Positions 15,698 through 24,459 are shown, counted from the stretch's first letter. The stretch: DNA of 59,047 bases from CAVVGB01 sp963747715 (GCA_963747715.1 CAVVGB010000006.1:1-59047), one strand, 5' to 3'. Notes: generated by a model from the letters alone, not told the origin. A program made the numbers and translations.

Positions 15698-16839
15698 CGC
15701 GGAAGGTCCGGGCCGGAGTAGAAGTCGTACGTGCCCTCGCGCGCGTAGCGCTCGACGCAACGCGCAAGCGCCTTCTCGTCGAGCTCGACGCCGAGCCCCG
15801 GCCCTTCCGGCACCGGCACGACGCCGCGCTCGGGCTGGAACGGGCCGCCCGCGATGACGTCGTCGGTCGTCCAGCGGAGGAGCGACTGGCTCGGCCGGTC
15901 GAGGTACGGCGTCGCCGCGGCGACGTGCAGGTAGGCGGCCGTTGCGATCCCGAGATCCCCGCTGTAGAACCAGAAGCCGACTCCGGCTCGTTCGCATTCG
16001 GCGACGAACCCCTGCGTTCCCGCGATTCCGCCGCAGAAAGCGAGGCCGATCACAATCGCATGCGGCGCGCCGAGCTCGGCCGCGCGCGCAGGGTCGGGAA
16101 TGTGGGACGAGAACGGGATCGTCGTCGATTGGCGCAGCTCGGCCATGTCTGCGAACGATCCGACCGGCTCCTCGACGTTCGCGACGTCGAGCGGCTCGAG
16201 CCGCGACAGCACGTCGCGCGCCGTCTCCAACGTCCAGCCCATGTTCGCGTCGAGACGCAGCGTGCGCTCGCCGATCGCCGCCCTGATCTCGCGCGCGAGT
16301 CGAAAATCGTCGTCGGCCGACCGAACGCCGACTTTACCCTCAAATGCAGGGGAATCGTGGTCCTCGATCATGCGCGCGCAGTAGGCGGCGACCTCCGTCG
16401 GCGACTGCTCGCGACCGTCGCGGTACGCGAAGTACTCCGTGAACGCAACTTCGGTGCGACAAGAAGTCCCGAGCAGCTCGTGCAGAGGCACGTCCGCTTC
16501 GCGCGCGGAGATGTCCCAAAGCGCCAGCTCGATTCCTGACAGCGGATTGTCGATGAGCACCTTGCTGTCGGTGCGGTGATCGGCCGGCGGTCGCTCGCGA
16601 CGGCCGAGTGCGGCGAGCGCCTCGGCGGTGTCGCGCCCGACGAACGTGGGGCCGAGATCGCACCCGAGCGGTGCCGCGTCGCCCGGAGACGGAGTTTCGC
16701 CGAGCCCGACAACGCCGTCCTCGGTCGTCACCCGCACGACAGTGCGGTGGATGCCGGCGACGATGCCGGGCGCCATCTCGTACGGCGCCTCGAGCGGCAC
16801 GTTGACGGGCCATGCCTCGACCTTGGCGATCCGGCTCAC
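15691..16839 (-). CDS. Enolase-superfamily (mandelate racemase/glucarate dehydratase-like) protein
   Basis: 382 residues with the N-terminal capping domain (residues 1-125) and C-terminal barrel of the enolase superfamily. Metal-ligand positions: D197 in LRLDANMGW and E223/E224 in NVEEPVGSF. K169 in FEGKVGV is the general-base region. Around residues 241-249 it reads IPFSSHIPD, where the glucarate dehydratase group has the third ligand in a TNM motif, and Y292 (FYSGDLG) lies where that group carries the catalytic histidine. The fold and superfamily are confident; the substrate is not. Start GTG. These proteins dehydrate or epimerise acid sugars. Confidence 0.7.
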   Translation of the reverse strand: MSRIAKVEAWPVNVPLEAPYEMAPGIVAGIHRTVVRVTTEDGVVGLGETPSPGDAAPLGCDLGPTFVGRDTAEALAALGRRERPPADHRTDSKVLIDNPLSGIELALWDISAREADVPLHELLGTSCRTEVAFTEYFAYRDGREQSPTEVAAYCARMIEDHDSPAFEGKVGVRSADDDFRLAREIRAAIGERTLRLDANMGWTLETARDVLSRLEPLDVANVEEPVGSFADMAELRQSTTIPFSSHIPDPARAAELGAPHAIVIGLAFCGGIAGTQGFVAECERAGVGFWFYSGDLGIATAAYLHVAAATPYLDRPSQSLLRWTTDDVIAGGPFQPERGVVPVPEGPGLGVELDEKALARCVERYAREGTYDFYSGPDLPRY

Positions 16840-16886
16840 GCCACGATCATGGCGCAGTGGGTCACCCAGGGGAGCGCGAGCGCGTC

Positions 16887-16892
16887 TAACCT
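16887..16892 (+). promoter_or_regulatory. -10 box for a leaderless start
   Basis: TAACCT ends 6 nt before the ATG at 16899 and no Shine-Dalgarno sequence is present. No clear -35. Confidence 0.35.
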
Positions 16893-16898
16893 GCGGGC

Positions 16899-17312
16899 AT
16901 GGCCGCGCTCACTGGGGGATGCGGATGCGGCGCCGTCCGCTTCGAGGTCACCGCCCCGTTCGAAACGGCTACCTACTGCCACTGCACGCGTTGCCAGCGG
17001 CGCTCGGGCACGGCGGCTTCAGCCCAGGGACGCGTCGCGCCGGGGAGCATCCGGGTTGTGTCTGGGGAGGACGAGCTCCGCGTCTGGGCTCCCGAAGACG
17101 GATACGAGAAGCTCTTCTGCGGGCGCTGCGGCTCGGCGGTCTTTGGACGGCCTCCCGGGGAAACCGAGTACACGAGCGTCCGCCTCGGTGCCATCGACGG
17201 CGACCCGGGCATCCGTCCTCAGTGGCGTCAGTACGTCGCCTATGCGGCAGTGTGGGAAGAGATTCCCGACGACGGGCTTCCTCGGTACGACGAAGGAAGG
17301 CCAAGTGTCTGA
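16899..17312 (+). CDS. GFA (glutathione-dependent formaldehyde-activating)-family zinc protein
   Basis: 137 residues. The GGCGCGAVRFEV motif at the N-terminus, CHCTRCQRRSG and FCGRCGSAVF supply the seven cysteine positions and a histidine that bind zinc in the Mss4-like fold. The classical Gfa enzyme accelerates S-hydroxymethylglutathione formation, but actinobacteria lack glutathione and most such proteins have no assigned substrate. The start codon is preceded by a TAACCT box at leaderless spacing. It overlaps the next gene by 8 nt. Confidence 0.8.
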   Translation: MAALTGGCGCGAVRFEVTAPFETATYCHCTRCQRRSGTAASAQGRVAPGSIRVVSGEDELRVWAPEDGYEKLFCGRCGSAVFGRPPGETEYTSVRLGAIDGDPGIRPQWRQYVAYAAVWEEIPDDGLPRYDEGRPSV

Positions 17313-17937
17313 GATCGAGCTCGGCCCGGACGAAGCCGTCCCGGGCAAGCCGTTCGCCGATCCCGAGCACACGCGGCGAGAGGAGGCCGCGCTACGCCAC
17401 CTGCTCACGCACGAGCGCTCCCGCGCGCGCGCCTGGGCGAACGGCAACGACGGCGGCACCGACGTCATCATCCGAGAGACGGACACGGACGGCCTTCGCC
17501 ACCTGCTCGTCGTCCCCGACACACGCGCGCTCCTCGACTCGCCGGACATGATCGTCGTCGGTTTCTTCGGACGGCCGAGGGACGATGCCGACGTGCCGCT
17601 TCTCTTCGAGCTCGAGGAGAAACTGATCGGGGGAATGGCTGCCTACGCGGAGGGCGGTCTCCTGAGCTACTACGACCTCGAGCTCGTCAAAGGGGCGTAC
17701 GGAAATCTCATCCTTTTCTCGTCCGCGCAGGGGCCGATCAACTGGCGGGAGAATCCCGTGCACCACCGTGCCGTCGACATCTCTCCGCAGAACTACTGGG
17801 AGATCCGGCTCCACCAGGGAACGCTCTCGGGCCGCCTCCTGGACGGCGGCGAGCTGCATCTCAGGCAAACGAAGTACATCGACTACAGCGAGCCCGAGAT
17901 CTGGCGTGCCGTGCGGCGCTTAGCGTCGCCTAGCTGA
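17305..17937 (+). CDS. Conserved hypothetical protein, coupled to the GFA gene
   Basis: 210 residues from the GTG at 17305, which overlaps the preceding gene by 8 nt and has GAAGGAAGG 4 nt upstream. The same frame is open further upstream but only as antisense and overlapping sequence. Acidic N-terminus; HLLTHERSRARAWANG, then a mixed alpha-beta domain with DMIVVGFFGRPRDDADVPLL and SYYDLELVKGAYGNLILFSS, and a C-terminal strand YWEIRLHQGTLSGRLL. No catalytic motif or family is recognised. Overlap with a zinc-binding GFA gene suggests a shared process. Confidence 0.6.
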   Translation: MSEIELGPDEAVPGKPFADPEHTRREEAALRHLLTHERSRARAWANGNDGGTDVIIRETDTDGLRHLLVVPDTRALLDSPDMIVVGFFGRPRDDADVPLLFELEEKLIGGMAAYAEGGLLSYYDLELVKGAYGNLILFSSAQGPINWRENPVHHRAVDISPQNYWEIRLHQGTLSGRLLDGGELHLRQTKYIDYSEPEIWRAVRRLASPS

Positions 17938-18406
17938 CGTCGGCGGCCGCGCCGTGGCCGTTCGTATCCACGGCGGTGAGTCTCTCCTCGGGGAAGAGAC
18001 CGTCGAGCCGGGCGGCTACTTCACGCAGACCGTCGTGCGCCCAGTCGATGCGCTCGCCGAGCAGACGCACCTCTTCGCGAAGGCGAAGCTTGCGCGCGTC
18101 CGCCTCGGCTTCGACACGGCTGGACGCCTCCCGGGTCTCTTCCGTGATCGCAGCAGCCTCGGCGCGCGCCTGCTCCAGGATCCGCGTCGCTTCCTGCTCG
18201 GCCTCGACGCGCGATTGCGTGCGGGTCGCGTCGGCGTCCGAATGCGCCCTTCGGCGGATGTCGTCGGCCTCTTCGCGGGCCATCGTCAGCATGTGCTGAG
18301 CGGCTTTCTCGGCGGCGGTGAAGACCGCCGAGACGCGGGCGCTGATCTCGGCTCCGGAGGTTCCCTCGTCGCCTTCGACGGCGAAGGGAGCGGCTGGTTC
18401 GGGCAT
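17930..18406 (-). CDS. Coiled-coil protein (DivIVA/AtpF-like)
   Basis: 158 residues from ATG 18406. After a short acidic N-terminus, residues 20-130 are a continuous heptad-rich coiled coil (AEKAAQHMLTMAREEADDI, RVEAEQEATRILEQARAEA). This matches DivIVA/Wag31-type or F-type ATP synthase b-like stalk patterns without their membrane or N-terminal domains. A longer upstream GTG start is possible. It probably polymerises or scaffolds. It is downstream of the FMN oxidase on the same strand. The stop overlaps the convergent hypothetical gene by 8 nt. Confidence 0.6.
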   Translation of the reverse strand: MPEPAAPFAVEGDEGTSGAEISARVSAVFTAAEKAAQHMLTMAREEADDIRRRAHSDADATRTQSRVEAEQEATRILEQARAEAAAITEETREASSRVEAEADARKLRLREEVRLLGERIDWAHDGLREVAARLDGLFPEERLTAVDTNGHGAAADVS

Positions 18407-18453
18407 GTGGGCCACGGCTGTCACGATGGTAATCGGCAGGCAGGACGAGGCCT

Positions 18454-19518
18454 TTAGGGGCTTCGGCCGACGCACGCAGAGCCCACGGCTTCCGGGGAGG
18501 GGCAGCCAAGGTGCGTGAGCGTGAGCGCCACCTCCGCCTGGAGGAGCTCGAGCACGCGCCGAACGCCCTCCTCGCCGGCGACCGCTAGCCCCCAGATCAC
18601 GGGACGCCCGACGAGAACAGCCCTTGCGCCCAGAGCCACCGCCTTGACGGCGTCGGCGCCCCTGCGGACTCCGCCGTCCAGCAGGATCTCGGCCCGTCCG
18701 CCCACGGCCTCCACGACCTCGGGAAGGACGTCGAGGGTGGCCGGACCCCCGTCGAGCTGGCGCCCCCCGTGGTTCGAGACGACGACCCCCTCCGCGCCGT
18801 GCTCGACCGCGAGGACGGCGTCCTCGGCCGTCAGGACGCCCTTCACGAGCAACGGGAGTGGGCAGACCGACCGTAGCCACTCCAGATCCCGCCACGTGAG
18901 CGACTGGTCGACGATCTGACCGAGCGCCGCATGGAAGTCGCCGCCGCCGAGGTGCTCTGGGAGGTTGGGAAGCGGCAGGTCGGCGGGGAGGCGGAACGCA
19001 GCGCGGAGGTCGCGCTCGCGCCGTCCCGGCGCCGGGAAGTCGACGGTGAGCACGAGCGCCGAGAACCCCGCTTCGACGGCGCTTGCGAGGAGGTTCTCGG
19101 TGAAGCCGCGGTCGTGCGACCAGTAGAGCTGGAACCAGTGCTTGCCCCCCGGCGCGGCGGCGGCCAGCTCCGCGGGCGAGACCGAGGCGAGCGAGGAGAG
19201 GCACATCACCGTCCCGACAGCGGCCGAGCCGCGGGCGACCGCCCCCTCTGCGTCCGGATGCGCGAGCCGGTGGAAGGCCGTCGGCGCCACGAGCACCGGC
19301 ATGGAGACCTCCTGGCCGAGCACGGTCGTCTGCGTCGTCACGGTGCGCACGTCGACGAGCATGCGGGGGCGCAGATACCAGCGCCGGAATGCCGCCACGT
19401 TCTCACGCAGCGTCCACTCGTCGCCGGCGCCGCCGACGAAGTAGCCGAACGCGCCCGGCTCGAGACGCTCCTCGGCGAGGCGCTCGTAGTCTGCGACGTT
19501 GATCGGCTCGGCGGCCAA
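18454..19518 (-). CDS. FMN-dependent alpha-hydroxy-acid oxidoreductase
   Basis: 354 residues. TTVLGQEVSMPVLVAPTAFH (FMN-binding strand), FQLYWSHDR, VKGVLTAEDA (with the active-site lysine), the family signature SNHGGRQLDG with the catalytic histidine, and GGVRRGADAVKAVALGARAV for phosphate binding. The family covers glycolate oxidase, lactate oxidase/monooxygenase and mandelate dehydrogenase. Residues fit soluble oxidase members, and there is no membrane insertion loop. The substrate is not decidable here. The C-terminus extends about 20 residues beyond the usual barrel end, close to the stop of its downstream neighbour. Confidence 0.85.
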   Translation of the reverse strand: MAAEPINVADYERLAEERLEPGAFGYFVGGAGDEWTLRENVAAFRRWYLRPRMLVDVRTVTTQTTVLGQEVSMPVLVAPTAFHRLAHPDAEGAVARGSAAVGTVMCLSSLASVSPAELAAAAPGGKHWFQLYWSHDRGFTENLLASAVEAGFSALVLTVDFPAPGRRERDLRAAFRLPADLPLPNLPEHLGGGDFHAALGQIVDQSLTWRDLEWLRSVCPLPLLVKGVLTAEDAVLAVEHGAEGVVVSNHGGRQLDGGPATLDVLPEVVEAVGGRAEILLDGGVRRGADAVKAVALGARAVLVGRPVIWGLAVAGEEGVRRVLELLQAEVALTLTHLGCPSPEAVGSACVGRSP

Positions 19519-19543
19519 CGCCGCCGCAGCGTACTGCGCGCGC

Positions 19544-22264
19544 CTAGACGGGGTTCTCTGCGAGCGCCGCGGGGACGACGCGGAGGAAGATCTCGACGAT
19601 GCGGGGGTCGAACTGCGTCCCGGACGCCTCTTCGAGCCGGCGGCAAGCCTCCATCGGGGTGACGCGGGGACGGTAGGGCCGGTCGGTCGTCATGGCGTGG
19701 AAGGCGTCGCAGACGAAGATGATGCGCGCCTCGATCGGGATCTCCTCACCGCCGAGCCCGTCCGGGTAGCCGGTGCCGTCCCAGCGCTCGTGGCAGTGCC
19801 GCACGATGTCGCGCACGTCGTGCAGCCGCGCGATCGGCTCGAGGATGCGCTCGCCGAGCTCAGGGTGGGTCTCCATGAGCTCGCGCTCGGCGAAGGTCAG
19901 GGGACCGGGCTTGGCGAGGACGCTTGACGGAATCCCGATCTTTCCGATGTCGTGGAAGATCGCGCCGAGCTCCAGGCGCTTGATCGACTTGGCGTCGAGG
20001 CCGAGCTCACGTCCGACGCTGACGGCCATGTCCTTGATCCACCTGGCGTGGGCCGACGTGTACTGGTCGTTCGCCTCGAGGGCGTTGGCGAGCGCCTCGA
20101 TCGTGGAGAGGAAGGTGTCCTCGAGGCTCTTGAAGCTGCCCGCGTTGGCGATCGCGAGCTTCGCCTGATGGGCGAGGCCGGCGAGGAGACGGAGCTTGCG
20201 CTCGGACGCCTCGAGCTCCCCAGTCGGCGCGCCGACGACGATGCAGCCGAACCGGCGGGCGTCGAGCTTGATGGGGGCGACGGCGAACGTGAGGTCGCCA
20301 CCGTCGTACGCGCCGTCGATCGAGTCGAGTTGGTCCGGCGGCATCAGGAAGGGCTCGGGGCGGTCCAGCATCTTCAGCGCGGTGGCGGCGTCGTAGCGAA
20401 GCGTCGCCAGCCGTTCACGCTCGTCGTCGTCGTGGCCGTAAGAGGCGCGGACGGTGAGGTCCTCGACCTCGGAGTCCTGCAGCCACACCGACGCCCGCGT
20501 CGCGCCGAGCGTCCTTGTCGTCAGCTCGACGACACGCTTGACGACCTCGTCGAGAGTCTCGGCGGTCGCGAGCTCGCGGCTCACCTCGAGGAGCGCGTTG
20601 GCGATCTCGAGCGATGCCTTCGCGTTCTCCGCCTCGCTTCGCTCCGCCTCGTACAGGCGCGCGTTCTCGAGGGCGACCGAGGCGTGGCCGGCGAGCACCT
20701 CGAGCAGGCGAACGTCGTCCTCGTCGAACTGGTCGACGCCGAGCTTGGAGATCACGACGACGCCGATGACGCGCGAGCCGTAACCGAGCGGGACGGCGAT
20801 GATCGACTCGTCGACATCGTCGGTCCCGGGAACGTCGGCGGCGAACTCGCAGTGCAGGGCGTCGTTGATGAGGAGCGACTGACCCGTGGCCGCCGCGCGG
20901 CCGGTGATGCCCTCGCCGACCTTGCACCAGAGGTTCTCGACGTTCTCCTCGCCGTACTCGCCGAGGCTTCCCTTGAAGGCCGTCGGCACGAGGTCCTCGC
21001 CCTCGGCGATGTACACGCGGCAGTTGTGGTAGTCGATCAGCAAGCGCAGCTCGTTGACGATCACGTCGCCGATCTCGCGGACGTCGTTCGAGCGGTTGAG
21101 CTTGCCCGCGAGGCTCTGCAGCATCTTGAGGTGGGCGATCGAGCGCACGTCGTCGGACGCGAGCGAGGATGCGCTGGGCCGCTCCGTCGCGTCCTCGTCG
21201 AAGAGGACGGTCTGGTTCTTGCCGCGCGCCTTCGCCGTCATCATCGCCGCCTCGGCGCAGGCGACGAGCTCGCGCGGGTTCATCGCGTGCTCCGGTCCCT
21301 GCGAGATGCCCATCGAGACCGTCATCCGGCCGGCGGGCTCGAACGAGGTGCGCGCGACGTAGTCGGTGATGCGGCCCGCGATCGTGAGCGCGTCGCGGCC
21401 TTTGCAGGGGGCCATGATGACGCCGAACTCCTCGCCGCCGAGGCGGCAGACCACGTCCGAGGAGCGAACGCTGCCGCGCAGGATGTCGGCGAGGGCAGCC
21501 AGCACGTGATCGCCCGTGCCGTGCCCGTGCACATCGTTCACGCGCTTGAAGTCGTCGATGTCGATCATGAGGACGCCGATCGAGTCCTGCGAACGGCTCG
21601 CGCGGTTGAGCTCGGCGCGGAGGCGCTCGTGGAAGTAGCGGTGGTTGAAAAGACCCGTCAGCGAGTCCGTCTGCGCCTGGAGCTCGAGGACGGCGCGGAT
21701 CTGTGCGTTGTCGAGCGCGAGCGCGGCGGCGTCGCCGAAGCGCTTGGCCAGCTCGAACTCGTCCTCCGTGAAGGCGGCGTCGTCGCCGAGGCGGTAGATG
21801 TTGAGCGCGCCCTTGATTGCGCCGCGCGCGACGAGGGGGACGGTGATGAGCGCCTCGGGCTCGTCCTCGGGCGTGCCGGGGACGATCGAGACGCGGGGAT
21901 CGAGATGCGCCTGCGGCACGAGCACGGGCTCACGCTGCTGGACGGCCCAGCCCGTGATTCCCTCGCCCCATTCCATCCGCGCGTTCATGATCTCGGTCGC
22001 CCACTTGTCCCTCGCCATCAGCGGGACGAGCAGCCCGCGCGGCTCGTCGGCCTGGTAGATCGTGAACGAGTCGTACGGGATCAGCTCGGCGAGCGTGTCC
22101 GCGATCTTGTCGAGCAGGGGGTCGAGGGTCTGCTCGGACAGGACGTCGTGGAAGATGTCCGCGAGCCGCCGGTAGGAGTCGACGAGCGTCTGGACACGCT
22201 TCAGGGTCGGCCGCGGCGCAGCCTTCTTCGCCGGCGCCTTCTTAGCGGGTCGCGAAATTGCCAT
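19544..22264 (-). CDS. GAF-GGDEF-GAF-GAF-HD-GYP cyclic-di-GMP enzyme
   Basis: 906 residues, no membrane segments. A lysine/alanine-rich start is followed by GAF 1 (about 45-195), a GGDEF domain (about 200-360) with DSLTGLFNHRYF, DIDDFKRVND and the active GGEEF, GAF 2 (385-545), GAF 3 (560-715) and an HD-GYP domain (720-900) with HDIGKIGIP and HERWDGTGYPDGL. The inhibitory I-site RxxD (RSSD) sits five residues before GGEEF, so the cyclase may be product-inhibited. Both synthesis and hydrolysis motifs of c-di-GMP are intact, so it is potentially a bifunctional switch tuned by three small-molecule or redox GAF sensors. Confidence 0.9.
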   Translation of the reverse strand: MAISRPAKKAPAKKAAPRPTLKRVQTLVDSYRRLADIFHDVLSEQTLDPLLDKIADTLAELIPYDSFTIYQADEPRGLLVPLMARDKWATEIMNARMEWGEGITGWAVQQREPVLVPQAHLDPRVSIVPGTPEDEPEALITVPLVARGAIKGALNIYRLGDDAAFTEDEFELAKRFGDAAALALDNAQIRAVLELQAQTDSLTGLFNHRYFHERLRAELNRASRSQDSIGVLMIDIDDFKRVNDVHGHGTGDHVLAALADILRGSVRSSDVVCRLGGEEFGVIMAPCKGRDALTIAGRITDYVARTSFEPAGRMTVSMGISQGPEHAMNPRELVACAEAAMMTAKARGKNQTVLFDEDATERPSASSLASDDVRSIAHLKMLQSLAGKLNRSNDVREIGDVIVNELRLLIDYHNCRVYIAEGEDLVPTAFKGSLGEYGEENVENLWCKVGEGITGRAAATGQSLLINDALHCEFAADVPGTDDVDESIIAVPLGYGSRVIGVVVISKLGVDQFDEDDVRLLEVLAGHASVALENARLYEAERSEAENAKASLEIANALLEVSRELATAETLDEVVKRVVELTTRTLGATRASVWLQDSEVEDLTVRASYGHDDDERERLATLRYDAATALKMLDRPEPFLMPPDQLDSIDGAYDGGDLTFAVAPIKLDARRFGCIVVGAPTGELEASERKLRLLAGLAHQAKLAIANAGSFKSLEDTFLSTIEALANALEANDQYTSAHARWIKDMAVSVGRELGLDAKSIKRLELGAIFHDIGKIGIPSSVLAKPGPLTFAERELMETHPELGERILEPIARLHDVRDIVRHCHERWDGTGYPDGLGGEEIPIEARIIFVCDAFHAMTTDRPYRPRVTPMEACRRLEEASGTQFDPRIVEIFLRVVPAALAENPV

Positions 22265-22282
22265 GATGAGGCCCTAGCCGCC

Positions 22283-23269
22283 GTGACGGGGCCTGTCCTC
22301 TATTCAAGCCCGGTCCGGGGGACGGCCCCTCCCTCGAACGGGGGAACGTCCCTCGCAGAGGCGCTTGGAGTCTGGGGTTTGTGGGCGGTCGCTGTGCTTG
22401 CCGTCGTTGTCACGTACTCCCGTATTTCGGCGCAAGACCTCTACAACGTGAGTGGCGGAGGGCTCGAGGGCGGCCTGGGGCGTGCCCTGGTCTTCCTCGG
22501 CTACCCGACGCGCTCGTCGCTCTCGCCGTCCTCCTGGTCGTTTTCGGACGGCTCGGGGCGCACGGCCGAGCGGGCCGCCGCGGTCGTTTCGGCGGCCTTG
22601 TGCGCGACCATCGCTGTTCCGGGAGTGGTGGATCAGGGTGACCTCGACGGCCGGCCCGTCAACGGTCTGGCGGCGGCCGGGGTCGCCATCGCCCTCGTAC
22701 TCACGGTCGCCGCGCTCGTGCGAGGGGGTCTCGGCAGGCCGCTGCCCTTCGGCCGGGCCGACGTCGTGCGGATCGCGATCGCGGCGTTTCTCTTCCTCGT
22801 CTCGTTGCCGTGGTTCGCGGCCGAGCTCGGGTTCTACCTCGACGGTGTGCCGGTCGTCGGCTCGATCTTCATGTCGGGGGAGGTCATCACCGAAGGCGAG
22901 GAGACCGCAGCCGCCGTTCACCTCGGCGACCATCACGGCACCGACGGCATCCTGCTCGCCTGGACCGCCTTGGCGCTCTCGCGAACGGTTCCGACGATGC
23001 CGAGGGCCCCGCGGCGGACCGTGCTCGTCTTCTACCTGTGTCTGATGCTCGTGTACGGCCTGGCGCTCGCGCTCGAGGACTTCTGGCACGAGCAGCTCGT
23101 CAAGCGCGACGTCACGTCGCTTCGGCTGCCGAACATGATCCGGCCGGACGTCTCACCGGCGTGGGGCGCGCTGCTGGCGGTTGCGGCGGTCCTGGCAGTC
23201 TTCGCCCTGCGTTATGCGCCCTCTGATCACGCTCGCACTGACGCTGGGACTCGCCGCCTGCGGCGGTGA
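22283..23269 (+). CDS. Polytopic membrane protein, possible metal handling
   Basis: Eight hydrophobic segments span the protein (for example VWGLWAVAVLAVVVTYS, LAAAGVAIALVLTVAALVRG, VFYLCLMLVYGLALALEDFW). A histidine-rich loop reads AAAVHLGDHHGTDG. Between about 22503 and 22555 a pair of compensating frameshifts is likely: the alternative frame reads DALVALAVLLVVF, a clean helix. GTG 22283 is a possible start; later starts are also possible. It overlaps the cupredoxin lipoprotein gene by 56 nt, suggesting a functional pair, perhaps in copper transfer. Not a recognised family. Confidence 0.55.
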   Translation: MTGPVLYSSPVRGTAPPSNGGTSLAEALGVWGLWAVAVLAVVVTYSRISAQDLYNVSGGGLEGGLGRALVFLGYPTRSSLSPSSWSFSDGSGRTAERAAAVVSAALCATIAVPGVVDQGDLDGRPVNGLAAAGVAIALVLTVAALVRGGLGRPLPFGRADVVRIAIAAFLFLVSLPWFAAELGFYLDGVPVVGSIFMSGEVITEGEETAAAVHLGDHHGTDGILLAWTALALSRTVPTMPRAPRRTVLVFYLCLMLVYGLALALEDFWHEQLVKRDVTSLRLPNMIRPDVSPAWGALLAVAAVLAVFALRYAPSDHARTDAGTRRLRR

Positions 23270-23561
23270 GTCGGGCAAGACCACCGTCCTCCACCTCGGC
23301 ACGGACCCCGACGGCGCGCTCGCCTTCGACAAGGACTCGCTGCGCGCGCCGGCCGGTGAGGTGACGATCGAGCTGACGAACGACGCGCCGATCCCTCACG
23401 ACGTCTCCGTGGAGGGCAACGGCGTCCGCGAGTCGAGCCCGACCGCCATCACGAGCCGGGCGGCGCTCGAGGTCGAGCTCGAGCCTGGCACGTACACCTT
23501 CTTCTGCTCCGTGGCCAACCATCGCGAGGCAGGCATGGAGGGCACGCTCACGATCGACTAG
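23214..23561 (+). CDS. Cupredoxin-domain lipoprotein
   Basis: 115 residues from the ATG of MRPLITLALTLGLAACGG, a lipoprotein signal peptide with lipobox LAAC. The mature domain is a plastocyanin/azurin-like cupredoxin: the first copper histidine in IPHDVSV, then YTFFCSVANHREAGMEG, giving Cys, His and Met ligands at type-1 copper spacing. It is tethered outside the membrane and carries out single-electron transfer. Overlap with the upstream membrane gene and a 6-nt gap to the metallo-hydrolase gene place it in one operon. Confidence 0.85.
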   Translation: MRPLITLALTLGLAACGGESGKTTVLHLGTDPDGALAFDKDSLRAPAGEVTIELTNDAPIPHDVSVEGNGVRESSPTAITSRAALEVELEPGTYTFFCSVANHREAGMEGTLTID

Positions 23562-23567
23562 CGGCGC

Positions 23568-24431
23568 GTGGCGAAACTCATCGATCTCCTCCATCTCGGT
23601 CACCGGCAGGTGATCGCCTCGTACCTCGTCGAAGGGGCCGAGCCGGCGATCGTCGACTGCGGCCCGTCGACCTGCGTCGAGGCGTTGGAGCGGGGGCTGG
23701 ACGCCAATGGACTGGCGCTGCAGGACGTTCACCATCTCGTCCTCACGCACATCCATCTCGACCACGCGGGTGCGGCGGGCGTCCTCGTGCGCAAGCACCC
23801 AGGCCTGCGCGTGCACGTGAGCGGGATCGGCGCGCCGCACCTCGTCGACCCGAGCAGGCTCGAGCGCAGCGCGCGCCGCCTGTACGGCGAGGACTTCGAC
23901 TTCCTCTGGGGCGAGCTCGCTCCAGTCCCTAAGGAGAACGTCGACGTGATCGGCGACCGGGTGCTCGATTTCGAAGCGTGGCCGACGCCGGGTCACGCGT
24001 CCCATCACGTTTCCTTCCTTTCGGCGGACGGGTTGTGCTACTCCGGTGACGCGACCGGCGTCGTCATCGCGCCGGCCACGTACGTCGCGCCGGTCTCGCC
24101 GCCTCCCGACATCGACGTCGGCGCGTGGGAGGCGACCATCGATTCGATCGAGAAGCGCAAGCCCGCGCGCCTTTGTCTCCCCCACTGGGGCGTCGTCGAG
24201 GACGTGCCGACCCACCTCGCCGAGCTGCGGGCCCAGTTGCGGACGTGGTCGGACCGCGTTCGCGGCGGCGCGACGGCGGAGGAGTTCGTCTCGGCCGCGA
24301 CGGCCGACCTCGAGGCGGCGTCCGACGAAGAGACGGCCGCGTCCTACCTGCAGGCCGCGCCGCTCTGGCAGTCCTACGCGGGCCTGCGCAGATACTGGGA
24401 AAAGCAGGGGCATTCTCGTTGCCCCGGATAA
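23568..24431 (+). CDS. Metallo-beta-lactamase-fold hydrolase
   Basis: 287 residues, GTG start 6 nt after the previous stop. Zinc motif HxHxDH in LTHIHLDHAGAAG, the aspartate loop and GHASHHVSFL, and the late YSGDATG aspartate and LPHWG histidine complete a binuclear centre. The C-terminal helical extension (VRGGATAEEFVSAATADLEA) is found in glyoxalase-II-like hydrolases of this family. It is probably cytoplasmic; substrates of this branch include thioesters and lactones. Confidence 0.8.
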   Translation: MAKLIDLLHLGHRQVIASYLVEGAEPAIVDCGPSTCVEALERGLDANGLALQDVHHLVLTHIHLDHAGAAGVLVRKHPGLRVHVSGIGAPHLVDPSRLERSARRLYGEDFDFLWGELAPVPKENVDVIGDRVLDFEAWPTPGHASHHVSFLSADGLCYSGDATGVVIAPATYVAPVSPPPDIDVGAWEATIDSIEKRKPARLCLPHWGVVEDVPTHLAELRAQLRTWSDRVRGGATAEEFVSAATADLEAASDEETAASYLQAAPLWQSYAGLRRYWEKQGHSRCPG

Positions 24432-24459
24432 GGGATCAGGCTCCGGCGGTCCCTTGCCG

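Noticed and set aside
19952..22250. A very long plus-strand open frame across the GGDEF/HD-GYP gene
   Set aside because: It is the antisense shadow of a strongly conserved minus-strand gene; GC-rich codon bias keeps the opposite frame open. Only its last part (from 22283) is a real gene.
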